Positions 22,502 through 30,483 of a stretch of 32,543 nt of DNA are shown here, piece after piece. Below the pieces are notes generated by a model. That model saw only the letters and a list, made by a program, of their open reading frames with translations. It had not been told where the DNA came from and did not search any database. The position numbers and the translations under genes were made by a program. This DNA comes from Alphaproteobacteria bacterium. Its GTDB lineage: Bacteria; Pseudomonadota; Alphaproteobacteria; Acetobacterales; Acetobacteraceae. Location of the stretch: assembly GCA_017307335.1 (NCBI GenBank), contig JAFKFJ010000200.1:1-32543 (forward strand), written 5' to 3'. Within the stretch, counting starts at the first letter, position 1. The number at the start of each line of letters is the position of its first letter.

Positions 22502-24148
22502 TCAGGTCGAGTAGTTCGTGAACGCGACCGTCGAAGCGCGCGCGCCCGGGTCGGTGCGCACGTTCACCAGCGCCGGCACGCCGCGGCCCACCTGCTCCAG
22601 CGCGCGCAGCAGCGCCGGGCGGATCGCTTCCGGCTGCTCGACATATTCGCCGTAGCCGCCGAGCGCCTCGGCGAGCTTGTCATAGCGCGTGAAGCCGAGG
22701 TCGCGCCCTGGCTTCTCGTGATTCGGGTCCGCGGTCCAGCCGCCGTTGTTGCTGATGACAACCAGCAGTCCCGCCTTGTGGCGCACCGCGGTATCGAACT
22801 CCATGGCATTCATGCCGAACGATCCGTCGCCGTGCAGCACGATCACCTGCTTGTCCGGACTGGCGATCTTCGCACCGAGGCCGAGCGGCAGGCCGACGCC
22901 CATGGTGCCGAACACGCCTGAGTTCATCCGGTGCCGCGCGGTGTAGGTGGGAATGGCCTGGCGGCCGAAGTTCAGGATCTCCTGCCCGTCGACGCAAAGG
23001 ATGCCGTCGCGATCGAGCACGTCGCGCACTTCCTTGCACAGGCGGAGGGGATGAATCGGCGTCGCGTCCGACGCGATCGCGCGCTCCTGTTCTGCCGCCT
23101 TGCCGTCGTTCCGGCCGCGCAGCCGCTCGCGCCATGCGTGAAAGGAGTCCTTGCTGATCCGCGGGCGCAGCGCCGTCGTGAGCTGCGTCAGCACGGTGCG
23201 CGCATCGCCCACGATGCCGATATCGAGGCGGGGGCTGTTCGCGATCTCGGCGGGATCGACGTCGATGCGCACCAGCTTCGCGGCGGCGTTGAAGCGCGGC
23301 GGCGCGGCGTGGCCGATGACGTAATTCAGACGGGTACCGACGACGAGGATCGCATCGGCGTCGCGAAACGCCGTCGAGCGCGCGTTGAGATAGCAGTAGG
23401 GGTGATCCTCCGGGATCACGCCGCGTGCCTGCGGCGTCGTGTAGAATGGAATGCCGCTCGCCTCGACGAAGGCCCGCAGCGCATCCGTACCGTCCGACCA
23501 CATCACGCCGCTGCCCGCAATCAGCACCGGCTGGCGACTGGCGGCGAGCAGACCCACGACGGATGCAAGCTGCGCGTCGTTCGCCGCCGGGCGCGGTTCC
23601 TGCACAGGGTCCCACGGCGCCGGCCACTCGATCGCGCTCTCCTCCACCTCCTGGTACAGAATGTCGCCGGGCAGATCGAGATAGACCGGCCCCGGCTTGC
23701 CGCACATGGCGGTGCGGATTGCGACGTTGACGAGTTCCGGGATGCGCTGCGGATGATGCGCGCGCGTCGCCCATTTGGTGCAGGGCAGCATCATCGCGAG
23801 CTGGTCGATCTCCTGAAACACGCCGCGCCCGGTGGTGGCGGTTGGCGCGGCGCCGCCGAGGGCCAGGACCGGCACGCCGTCGGCCCAAGCATGCGCGACG
23901 CCGGTGACGAGGTTGGTGACACCGGGGCCGGACGCGGCCATGCACACGCCCGGCCGGTTGCGCAGCCGCGCGTAGGCATGCGCCGCGATGACGCCGGCCT
24001 GCTCATGCCGGACGTCGATGCCGCGCAGCCCGAGGCGCATGGCGGCGGTTTCCACCGCCATCATCGGCGCGCCCATGATGAAGAAGAACGTGTCCACGCC
24101 CTGTTGTTTCAGGGCACGGGCCAGAATTTCCGAGCCGTTGAGGCGCAT
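22502..24148 (-). CDS. Thiamine-diphosphate enzyme, oxalyl-CoA decarboxylase / 2-hydroxyacyl-CoA lyase-like
   Basis: A 548-residue three-domain ThDP enzyme of the acetolactate synthase superfamily. The catalytic glutamate that activates ThDP is E49 in VRHEQAG; ASGPGVTNLVTGVAHAWADG and GKPGPVYLDLPGDILYQEVE follow. The ThDP/Mg motif is GDGSFGMNAMEF with the distal NN in VVISNNGGW (about 436-465). VVGTRLNYVIGHAAPPRF in the middle domain resembles oxalyl-CoA decarboxylase (LVGARLNWLLxHG), and a type III CoA-transferase gene lies directly upstream, the classic frc-oxc pairing. Acetolactate synthase is less likely, as there is no regulatory subunit gene. The ATG at 24148 has GGGAAGGGAAAG upstream; the open frame extends 37 codons further without homology. 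It could decarboxylate an oxalyl-CoA-like substrate or cleave a 2-hydroxyacyl-CoA to formyl-CoA and aldehyde. Confidence 0.82.
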   Translation of the reverse strand: MRLNGSEILARALKQQGVDTFFFIMGAPMMAVETAAMRLGLRGIDVRHEQAGVIAAHAYARLRNRPGVCMAASGPGVTNLVTGVAHAWADGVPVLALGGAAPTATTGRGVFQEIDQLAMMLPCTKWATRAHHPQRIPELVNVAIRTAMCGKPGPVYLDLPGDILYQEVEESAIEWPAPWDPVQEPRPAANDAQLASVVGLLAASRQPVLIAGSGVMWSDGTDALRAFVEASGIPFYTTPQARGVIPEDHPYCYLNARSTAFRDADAILVVGTRLNYVIGHAAPPRFNAAAKLVRIDVDPAEIANSPRLDIGIVGDARTVLTQLTTALRPRISKDSFHAWRERLRGRNDGKAAEQERAIASDATPIHPLRLCKEVRDVLDRDGILCVDGQEILNFGRQAIPTYTARHRMNSGVFGTMGVGLPLGLGAKIASPDKQVIVLHGDGSFGMNAMEFDTAVRHKAGLLVVISNNGGWTADPNHEKPGRDLGFTRYDKLAEALGGYGEYVEQPEAIRPALLRALEQVGRGVPALVNVRTDPGARASTVAFTNYST

Positions 24149-24163
24149 CGTCTTTCCCTTCCC

Positions 24164-24199
24164 GCCGGTGCGGCGCGCTGTGCCGGTGCGGCGCGCTGT
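24164..24199. repeat. 18-base tandem duplication between CoA-transferase and ThDP enzyme genes
   Basis: The unit GCCGGTGCGGCGCGCTGT occurs twice in succession, at 24164-24181 and 24182-24199, with no mismatch. The copies fill most of the 53-base gap between the CoA-transferase stop (24202) and the ThDP gene start (24148), just upstream of its ribosome binding site. It is probably a slippage duplication that alters intercistronic spacing. Confidence 0.85.
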
Positions 24200-24201
24200 G
24201 T

Positions 24202-25440
24202 TCAGATCACACCGTCGGCCCGCAGCGCCGACAGATCGTGCTCGCCGAGGTCCAGCCACTCGCGGTAGACCTCGGCGTTGTTCGCGCCGAGCAGCGGCGC
24301 CGCCGTCACCGGCACATCGGACGCCGACATCTTCACCGGCCAGCCCGGCATGGTGAACGCGCCGCGCACCGGGTGCTGCACGGTCACGAAGACTCCACGG
24401 GCGCGCAGGTACGGATCGTCCGACAGTTCCTTCGTGTCGAGCACCGCGCCGGCCGGCACGCCGGCGCGGCCCAGCGTCGCCATCGCCTCATGCTTGGTCC
24501 GTGCCGCCATCCACGGCGCGATGATCGCGTCGATCGCCGCGACGTTCGCCGCCCGGTCCGTTGGCGTCGCGAAGCGAGGCTCGTTGAGCAGGTCCTCGCG
24601 GCCGATCGTGCGCAGCAGCCGCTCCCAATGCGCGTTGTTCGCGCGGGTGCTGTAGACGTAGCAGTAGTCGTTGGGGCCGTCGCCCTTGCAGCGATACGCT
24701 TCGCTCGGCGCGGTCGTGCCCAGCACCACCTGGTTTCCGGAACGCGGGCAGGCCTCGCCGGTCGCGCTCTGCCGCGCATAGGCGACGCGGCAGTAGTTCA
24801 CCATCGCCTCCTGCATCGCGACCTCGACCTTCTGGCCCGCACCCGTCGCCACGCGCTGATAGAGCGCCGCGAGCACGCCGATGGCGCAATGCAGCCCGGT
24901 GCCGGTGTCGCCAAGCGTCGGCCCGGGCTTCAGCGGGCGTGCGCCGGATTCCCCGGTGATGCTCATCACGCCGCCGGTGGCCTGGCCGATCATGTCGAAG
25001 CTCAGGAAGCTCTCGTACGGGCTGCCGGCGCCGAAGCCCTTGACCTGTGCGTAGATGATGCGCGGGTTGAGCGCGCGCACCGCGTCATAGCCGAAGCCTA
25101 GGCGCTCGATCGCGCCTGGTGCAAAGTTCTCGATGAAGATGTCCGCTTGCGGAATCATCTGCCGCAGCATCGCCTTGCCGCGCTCGCTCTTGAGATTGAG
25201 CGTGACGCTGCGCTTGTTCGCGTTCAGCAGCAGAAAATAGAAAGAGTCGAGGCCCGGGCTGTCAGAGGATGCGCTGCGGCCCTGCTCACCGGCGACCGGC
25301 GGTTCGATCTTGATGACATCGGCACCGAGCCAGGCCAGCGTCTCCGTCACCGCCGTGCCGGCCTCGAACTGCGACAGATCGAGGACGCGCACGCCTGCGA
25401 GCGCAGCCTGCGCCGGCTTGCCATCGAGCCCGAGCGTCAT
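24202..25440 (-). CDS. Type III CoA-transferase (CaiB/BaiF, formyl-CoA transferase family)
   Basis: A 412-residue interlocked-dimer CoA-transferase that moves CoA between carboxylic acids through a glutamyl/aspartyl anhydride. Seen: VLDLSQFEAGTAVTETLAWL and GADVIKIEPP at the N-terminus, NANKRSVTLNLKSERG (about 73-88), FIENFAPGAIERLG, and YESFLSFDMIGQATGGVMS, where D149 is the likely catalytic Asp. GPTLGDTGTGLHCAIGVLAA and VPAGAVLDTKELSDDP follow the family. It begins MTLGLDGKP at 25440, with GGAGGAGAACAGA just upstream. It precedes the ThDP enzyme gene by 53 bases and is surely cotranscribed. In oxalate catabolism the pair is Frc/Oxc; here the neighbours suggest another acid, perhaps a 2-hydroxyacid. 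Sequence alone does not fix the CoA donor or acceptor. Confidence 0.87.
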   Translation of the reverse strand: MTLGLDGKPAQAALAGVRVLDLSQFEAGTAVTETLAWLGADVIKIEPPVAGEQGRSASSDSPGLDSFYFLLLNANKRSVTLNLKSERGKAMLRQMIPQADIFIENFAPGAIERLGFGYDAVRALNPRIIYAQVKGFGAGSPYESFLSFDMIGQATGGVMSITGESGARPLKPGPTLGDTGTGLHCAIGVLAALYQRVATGAGQKVEVAMQEAMVNYCRVAYARQSATGEACPRSGNQVVLGTTAPSEAYRCKGDGPNDYCYVYSTRANNAHWERLLRTIGREDLLNEPRFATPTDRAANVAAIDAIIAPWMAARTKHEAMATLGRAGVPAGAVLDTKELSDDPYLRARGVFVTVQHPVRGAFTMPGWPVKMSASDVPVTAAPLLGANNAEVYREWLDLGEHDLSALRADGVI

Positions 25441-25834
25441 TCTGTTCTCCTCCCCCGCGCGCCAAGCGCGGTTGTATTCGGATTACTGCGGATGGCGCCC
25501 GCGAGGCAACGGGCGCCTCGCCGCTTCGCGACAACACCAGCCGCAGCCCGCCCCTTCTGCAACTATGGCGTTGTTTGCAAAGACAAATTCGCGCCCGGCG
25601 CTTGACGCCTGCCGATGCCCCGCGTACGATGACGGGCCTGAAAAATTTCGCTCAGGAGGTGAGCGCACCGCCCAAGCTGTCGGTGATTGGCGCATCCGGT
25701 GCCGCTCGTCTTCGGTCGCGACACGTTCGCGCCCACGTTTAGCCCGAGCGGATTGGCGCTGCGATGCAGCGTGCGCGGATCAGGCGCGACGGCAACGAGA
25801 TCCCTCGACCACAAAAAAACGGGAGGAAACAAAC
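25441..25834. other. 394-base divergent regulatory region
   Basis: This gap lies between the CoA-transferase start (minus) and the CUT2 binding-protein start (plus). Besides the promoter listed separately it contains a perfect hairpin GGCGCCCG/CGGGCGCC at 25494-25517 that overlaps an alternative stem GCGAGG/CCTCGC at 25501-25521, so the two stems exclude each other. An 8-base palindrome TTTGCAAA (25574-25581), flanked by TTG and ACAA, lies about 20 bases upstream of the -35, a position suited to a regulator site. The leader from the predicted start to the ATG is about 200 bases and holds no recognisable gene. Confidence 0.5.
25602..25630 (+). promoter_or_regulatory. Sigma-70-type promoter of the CUT2 transporter operon
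   Basis: TTGACG at 25602-25607 and TACGAT at 25625-25630 are separated by exactly 17 bases, a strong match to the housekeeping consensus. Transcription would start near 25637 and run into the binding-protein gene about 200 bases downstream. Confidence 0.55.
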
Positions 25835-26917
25835 ATGCTTCGTACGTCGATACGTTCGTTCGGCCTGCCATTGCGCGGCCTTGCGATGGCGGCGGCTCTG
25901 CTGAGCCCGCTGATGTTCGGCCATTCCGCAGCGCGCGCCGAGAGCAAGGGCCTGCTCGTCGTTTTCATGCCGCCGGGAACCGACAACTACCTCGCCCAGT
26001 GGCAGAAGGGAGCGCGGGCCAAGGCAAAGGACCTTGGCTACGACATAAAGATCATCGAGAGCAGCCGCGATCAGGCGGAGCAGGACAGCCAGGTGCAGCA
26101 GGAGATCGCCTCGGGCGAAAAGGTCTCCGGCTACATCTGGTGGCCCTATGTGAACGCCGCCGGCACCGGGTCGCTGCGCGCACTGTCGAAGACCGGCGTG
26201 CCGGTGGTGTTCACCAACCAGTATCCGATCCCCGGGACCGAGAAATTCTGGACGGCGTATGCAGGCGTGAACGACTTTCTCAACGCCGAGACCGCCGCCA
26301 AGGCACTGGTGAAGGCGTGCGCCGAAAGCAAGACCGTGAAGTGCAACAAGGGGCTGATCATCACGTTCCCCGCCGGCTATTCGGCCGGTTCGGATCGCGA
26401 GAAGGCGTTCCGCAAAGCGGCCCCGAACCTCACCGTCATCCAGTCCCAGCCGTCCGGCTTCATGGCGCAGGAAGGATACAAGACAGCGTCACAGATCATT
26501 CCCGCCCACAAGTCGGAGATCACCTGGGTCTATACCGAGAACGACTCGCTCGCCGACGGCGTCATCCAGGCGCTGAAGGAGAACGGACTGCAGCCCGGCA
26601 AGGACGTGCTGGTCGTGGGCGGCGTTTGCCACGGCGACACGACCAACCTGCTGAACGGCTCGTTGATCGGCACCGGCGTGCAGGCCGCGTTCCTCGAAGG
26701 CTGGTCTTCGGTGCAGTCCACCTACAAATACCTCAATACCAAGAAGGTGCTGGACGGCGCAGTCTACCTGCCGGACGATCCGAACAAGCCGCCTTCGGAT
26801 GACGGCGCGCCGCACCGGTACAACTTCATCCCGAACCCCTGGGTGACGAACGCGAAGGCGGATGTGGATAGCTTCAAGCTCTGGGGCTACCCGTTCAAGG
26901 AACTCTGCAACTACTGA
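25835..26917 (+). CDS. Sugar-type ABC transporter substrate-binding protein (CUT2, Peripla_BP_4-like)
   Basis: A 360-residue periplasmic binding protein. The start ATG 25835 follows GGGAGG by 8 bases. The N-terminus has a Sec signal peptide (MLRTSIRSFGLPLRGLAMAA, hydrophobic core, cleavage near SAARA-ES). The mature part begins GLLVVFMPPGTDNYLAQWQK and contains a RDQAEQDSQVQQEIASG segment as in RbsB-like proteins, then SGYIWWPYVNAAGTG, VPVVFTNQYP, and WVYTENDSLADGVIQALKEN in the second lobe. Two tryptophans in YIWWPYV would lie near the ligand cleft. Ligands of this family are pentoses, polyols or related small molecules; the present one is unknown. It heads the four-gene transporter operon, and a hairpin downstream may keep its mRNA in excess. 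Confidence 0.87.
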   Translation: MLRTSIRSFGLPLRGLAMAAALLSPLMFGHSAARAESKGLLVVFMPPGTDNYLAQWQKGARAKAKDLGYDIKIIESSRDQAEQDSQVQQEIASGEKVSGYIWWPYVNAAGTGSLRALSKTGVPVVFTNQYPIPGTEKFWTAYAGVNDFLNAETAAKALVKACAESKTVKCNKGLIITFPAGYSAGSDREKAFRKAAPNLTVIQSQPSGFMAQEGYKTASQIIPAHKSEITWVYTENDSLADGVIQALKENGLQPGKDVLVVGGVCHGDTTNLLNGSLIGTGVQAAFLEGWSSVQSTYKYLNTKKVLDGAVYLPDDPNKPPSDDGAPHRYNFIPNPWVTNAKADVDSFKLWGYPFKELCNY

Positions 26918-26927
26918 CCGCAGCACG

Positions 26928-26966
26928 GCCGCCGGCGCCGTCGTGGCCGCGACGTGCCGCGGCGGC
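26928..26966 (+). other. Intercistronic hairpin downstream of the binding-protein gene
   Basis: GCCGCCG (26928-26934) pairs with CGGCGGC (26960-26966), and inside it CGTCG (26939-26943) pairs with CGACG (26950-26954), giving a two-step stem in the 76 bases between the binding protein and ATPase genes. Such structures commonly raise binding-protein mRNA over the downstream genes by protecting the 3' end or attenuating transcription. There is no U-tract. Confidence 0.4.
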
Positions 26967-26993
26967 GCTGCTTCCGAACGGACACGGAATACC

Positions 26994-28508
26994 ATGCAAT
27001 CCGATGGCGCAGTGCTGCGCATGCGGGGCATCTCCAAGCGCTACGGGTCGGTGACCGCGCTGCAGGGCGTGGACTTCAGCCTCGCGGCGGGCGAGGTCAT
27101 GGCCCTGTTGGGCGAGAACGGCGCCGGCAAGAGCACGCTGGTGAAGATTCTCGCCGGACTGGAACGCGCCGATGCAGGCACGATCGAGATCGGCGGCGTA
27201 CTGCGCCGGCTGCGCTCGCCCAGCCAGTCGCTCCACGCCGGCGTCGCCTATGTCACGCAGGAACTCAGTATCGTGGCACCGCTGTCGGTCGCCGAGAATA
27301 TCTGCCTCGGTAGCGACCGGCATGCCCTCTGGTCGCGCCGTCGGCTGGATCGGGTGGTGCGGCGGCACCTCGATCTCGTGGGGCTCGGGGACATCGATTC
27401 CGCGACACCAGCCGGCGATCTTTCCGTCGCACAGCAGCAGCTTGTCGAGATCGCGCGGCTGCTCTCCCGCAACGCGCGGATTCTCATCCTCGACGAACCG
27501 ACCGCCGCGCTGTCGGACGCCGAGATCGAGAAGGTGAAGGCGGTGGTTCGCACGCTTGCCGCCGAGGGGCGGTCGATCATCTACGTCACGCACCGGCTCG
27601 GCGAGGTGTTCGAGATTGCCGATCGCGTCACGATCTTCCGCAACGGCCACAGCTTCGCACCGATGGAGGTCAAGAGCCTGGACGTCGACCGCCTCATCGA
27701 ACACCTGCTCGGCCGCCGGCTGGAGCAGATGTTTCCGGAACGCGGATCCATCAGCGGTCCGGTCGTTCTCGCGCTGCGCGACGTCACCGCGCCGGGCCTG
27801 CGCGAGCCGGTCTCGTTCGACCTGCACAAGGGCGAGATCCTTGGCCTCGCCGGGCAGTTGGGCAGCGGCGCGGCCGCCGTCGTGCGCGCCATCGCCGGCG
27901 TCACGCCGCGGCTGGGCGGCACGATCGCGCTGCACGGCCGACCGCTCGATGCGCGCTCGGTCCGCAACGCGATCGCCGCGGGCATCGCCTACTGCTCCGA
28001 CGATCGCAAGCGCGACGGCATTTTCGCCGTGCGCAACCTGTTCGAGAACTTCACGTCGCCGGCGTTGCCGCGAATCACCGTCGGCGGCGTGCTGAGCCGC
28101 GGCCGGGAGGTCAAGCTGGCAAGCGACCTCGCGGCGTTCTTCGAAGTCGCCCGCGATCGCCTCGGCAGCCACGCCGGCAAGCTGTCCGGCGGCAATCAGC
28201 AGAAGGTCGCACTCGGCAAGTGGCTCGGGATCGAGCCGTCACTGCTGCTGGTGGAGGAGCCGACGCGCGGCGTCGATGTGGGGGCGCGCGCGGAGATCTA
28301 TCGGCATATGCGCGGCCTCGCCAACCAGGGTCTGGCGGTCGTGTTCGTCTCCTCCGACAACCAGGAAGTGCTCGGCCTCGCCGACACGGTTGCCACGTTC
28401 TTTCGCGGGCGTCTCGTGCGGATCACCGCGGCGGAGCATCTGAAGCCCGAGGAATTGCTGCGCGACGTCACGCACCCCGAGGCGGTCGCGGCCGGGGGGC
28501 CCGCATGA
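26994..28508 (+). CDS. Sugar ABC transporter ATP-binding protein, two ABC domains (RbsA/XylG-like)
   Basis: A 504-residue protein with two fused ATPase domains, the layout of CUT2 importers. Domain 1: Walker A GENGAGKST (40-48), Q-loop YVTQELS, a signature degenerate to LSVAQQQLVEIARLL, and Walker B ILILDEPTAAL. Domain 2 (from about 255): the Walker A position reads GQLGSGAAAVV without the GKS/T core, as is usual in the second half of RbsA-type proteins, then a canonical LSGGNQQKV signature, and Walker B LLLVEEPTRGVDVG with an EE in place of DE. It energises uptake with the two downstream permeases. ATG 26994 gives MQSDGAVLRMRGISKRYG, placing the first strand correctly. Its stop overlaps the permease start by 4 bases. 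Confidence 0.9.
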   Translation: MQSDGAVLRMRGISKRYGSVTALQGVDFSLAAGEVMALLGENGAGKSTLVKILAGLERADAGTIEIGGVLRRLRSPSQSLHAGVAYVTQELSIVAPLSVAENICLGSDRHALWSRRRLDRVVRRHLDLVGLGDIDSATPAGDLSVAQQQLVEIARLLSRNARILILDEPTAALSDAEIEKVKAVVRTLAAEGRSIIYVTHRLGEVFEIADRVTIFRNGHSFAPMEVKSLDVDRLIEHLLGRRLEQMFPERGSISGPVVLALRDVTAPGLREPVSFDLHKGEILGLAGQLGSGAAAVVRAIAGVTPRLGGTIALHGRPLDARSVRNAIAAGIAYCSDDRKRDGIFAVRNLFENFTSPALPRITVGGVLSRGREVKLASDLAAFFEVARDRLGSHAGKLSGGNQQKVALGKWLGIEPSLLLVEEPTRGVDVGARAEIYRHMRGLANQGLAVVFVSSDNQEVLGLADTVATFFRGRLVRITAAEHLKPEELLRDVTHPEAVAAGGPA

Positions 28509-29509
28509 CGTCCTTCCGGCCGATCGCGGATGTTGCCGGCGCCGGCAGCGGCGGCGAGTTCGATCCCCGTGTCGCGACACGGCGCCGCCGGGTGGCGACC
28601 GCGATCGTGATTGCTGCGCTCGTCGTGCTGGCGGGGATCGGCGGCGCGTTCACACCCACCTTCCTGACGTTCGACAATCTTCTCGTCGTCATCCGGCAGG
28701 CCTCGATCACCGGCGTGATCGCGCTTGGCATGTCGTATGTCACCATATCCGGCAACCTCTTCGCCCTCTCGGCGGAAGAGCTTGCAATCCTCACCGCCTG
28801 CATCTTCGGCTGGCTCATGCGCGCGAAGTTCGGGCTGGCGCTGAGCCTGATCGCCACGCTGCTGTTCGCCGGGCTCGGCGGTGCGGTGCAGGGCGGCATC
28901 ATCGCGCTTGGCGCGGACCCGATCATCACCACGCTCGCCTTTGGCGGATTCTTCCGCGGCCTCGCCTCCGTCGTCAGCCAGAACCAGAACATCCTGTTGG
29001 GCACCGACGCCGCGCAGTGGCTGGGTACCGGACGCCCGCTCGGCGTGCCGACGCAGAGCTGGGCGTTCCTGATCCTGACGCCGCTCGCGTGGATCGTGCT
29101 GCAGAAGACGCGCATCGGCCGCGTGCTGGTGCTTGCCGGCGCCAACCGCGCGGCCGCGCGGTCGGCGGGGCTGCGGGTCGGTCAGGCCGCACTGCTCGGC
29201 CTCACCCTGCTGGGGCTGTGCTGCGGGCTCGCGGGCATCTCTGCCGCGGCGCAATTCGGGCAGGCGGTGGCCAACCTGTTTCAGGGCCTCAACTTCGACG
29301 TCGTCGCCGCCGTGCTGGTCGGTGGCATCGCCCTGCGCGGCGGGCAGGGTTCGCCGATCCAGGCTGCCCTCGGCGCCGCGTTCATCGCACTGCTGCAGAA
29401 CTTCATGCTGTTGAACGATTTTTCCTCGGGCTGGCGGATGACTGTCGTGGGCAGCCTCGTGGCCCTCGCCACATGTCTGTTCCACATCCTGCAACGGAGG
29501 CGCGAATGA
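28505..29509 (+). CDS. ABC transporter permease 1 (CUT2, RbsC-like)
   Basis: A 334-residue inner-membrane permease of the branched-chain/ribose type. After a polar N-terminal tail of about 30 residues come about nine hydrophobic helices. Family marks include TFLTFDNLLVVIRQASITGV, a VIALGMSYVTISGNLFALS segment (with the FDLS-type motif changed to FALS), ADPIITTLAFGGFFRGLASV, and FDVVAAVLVGGIALRGGQGS near the C-terminus that includes the cytoplasmic coupling loop. ATG 28505 overlaps the ATPase gene stop and the gene ends with the same 4-base overlap to permease 2, so the three are translationally coupled. It should form a heterodimer with permease 2, since two different permease genes are present. 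Confidence 0.88.
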   Translation: MTSFRPIADVAGAGSGGEFDPRVATRRRRVATAIVIAALVVLAGIGGAFTPTFLTFDNLLVVIRQASITGVIALGMSYVTISGNLFALSAEELAILTACIFGWLMRAKFGLALSLIATLLFAGLGGAVQGGIIALGADPIITTLAFGGFFRGLASVVSQNQNILLGTDAAQWLGTGRPLGVPTQSWAFLILTPLAWIVLQKTRIGRVLVLAGANRAAARSAGLRVGQAALLGLTLLGLCCGLAGISAAAQFGQAVANLFQGLNFDVVAAVLVGGIALRGGQGSPIQAALGAAFIALLQNFMLLNDFSSGWRMTVVGSLVALATCLFHILQRRRE

Positions 29510-30483
29510 ACCGGCGCGAGGCGGCAATCGACCTCGGCGTGCGCGCCGCGTTCATGGCGCTCGTCTATCTCGCCTTCGCGCTGCAGCTGCCGAACTACTA
29601 CACCGTGCATGGCATCGCGGCGCTGCTGGACGGGGCGGTCCTGATCGGCACGGTTTCCATCGGCGTCGGCATCACCATGCTGGCCGGGGAATTCGATCTG
29701 TCGGTGGGGTCGCTCGCGGCCGTGACCGGCGTGGTGGTGATCAAGATGGTGGGCATCGGCATCATCCCCTCGCTGATCGTGGGCGTGCTGTTCGCGGCGG
29801 CGATTGGCGCGCTGCAGGGGCTGATCATCGGCGTGCTCGGCATCAACTCGCTGGTCTTCACGATCGGCTCGCTGATCGGGCTGCGCGGCGTGGCGCTCAT
29901 CCTGTCGCACGAAAATTCCGTCACGATTCCGATCGACCAGCTCTCCGACACCGACTTCTTCACCACGCCGCTGCTCGGCGTGTTCTCGCCGCTCAGCGCG
30001 GGAATGGTCATCGTCTTCGTCGTGGCGGGGCTCTTCCTGCGCTTCACCCGCTGGGGACGGGAGATCTACGCGATCGGCGGCGGCCGCACCGAGGCGAAGG
30101 CGGCGGGCGTGCCGCTGCTGCGGCCCATGATAATCGCGTTCACCTGCTCCGGCGCTCTTGCCGGCCTCGGCGGCGCCGTGCTGTCGCTGCGCCTGGGGAG
30201 CGCCACGCCACTCGGCTTCGACACGCTGCTGCTGTCGGCCGCGACGACGTGCCTGATGGGCGGGATCGCGCTCGAAGGCGGGCGCGGCAGCGTCGTCGGC
30301 ATCGCGATCGGGCTGTTCACCCTGCGCTTCCTCGTCACGGGGGTCGCGAGCCTCGGCGCACCCTACTACGTCCAGAACCTCGCCGCCGGTGGGCTGCTGA
30401 TCGTCGTGGTCGTCGTGCAACTGCTCGCCACCCGGCACCGCCAGCGGCGCGCGCGCATGACGCTGGCGCTTCAGCCCGGCTGA
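29506..30483 (+). CDS. ABC transporter permease 2 (CUT2, RbsC-like)
   Basis: A 325-residue permease paralogue of the preceding gene with about nine membrane helices. It carries a more canonical GITMLAGEFDLSVGSLAAVT segment (the FDLS motif is intact), GINSLVFTIGSLIGLRGVAL, YAIGGGRTEAKAAGVP in the cytoplasmic EAA-like loop, and LSAATTCLMGGIALEGGRGS near the C-terminus. ATG 29506 overlaps the previous stop (ATGA). The C-terminal tail RHRQRRARMTLALQPG is basic. The last 13 bases overlap the 3' end of the convergent racemase-like gene, so the two transcripts must overlap at their ends. Substrate is that of the binding protein, which is unknown. Confidence 0.88.
   Translation: MNRREAAIDLGVRAAFMALVYLAFALQLPNYYTVHGIAALLDGAVLIGTVSIGVGITMLAGEFDLSVGSLAAVTGVVVIKMVGIGIIPSLIVGVLFAAAIGALQGLIIGVLGINSLVFTIGSLIGLRGVALILSHENSVTIPIDQLSDTDFFTTPLLGVFSPLSAGMVIVFVVAGLFLRFTRWGREIYAIGGGRTEAKAAGVPLLRPMIIAFTCSGALAGLGGAVLSLRLGSATPLGFDTLLLSAATTCLMGGIALEGGRGSVVGIAIGLFTLRFLVTGVASLGAPYYVQNLAAGGLLIVVVVVQLLATRHRQRRARMTLALQPG

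Noticed and set aside
28001..28508. Second ABC domain lacking a GKS/T Walker A as a sign of a broken ATPase
   Set aside because: CUT2 ATPases such as RbsA normally have a degenerate Walker A in the second half, and the signature and Walker B are intact.
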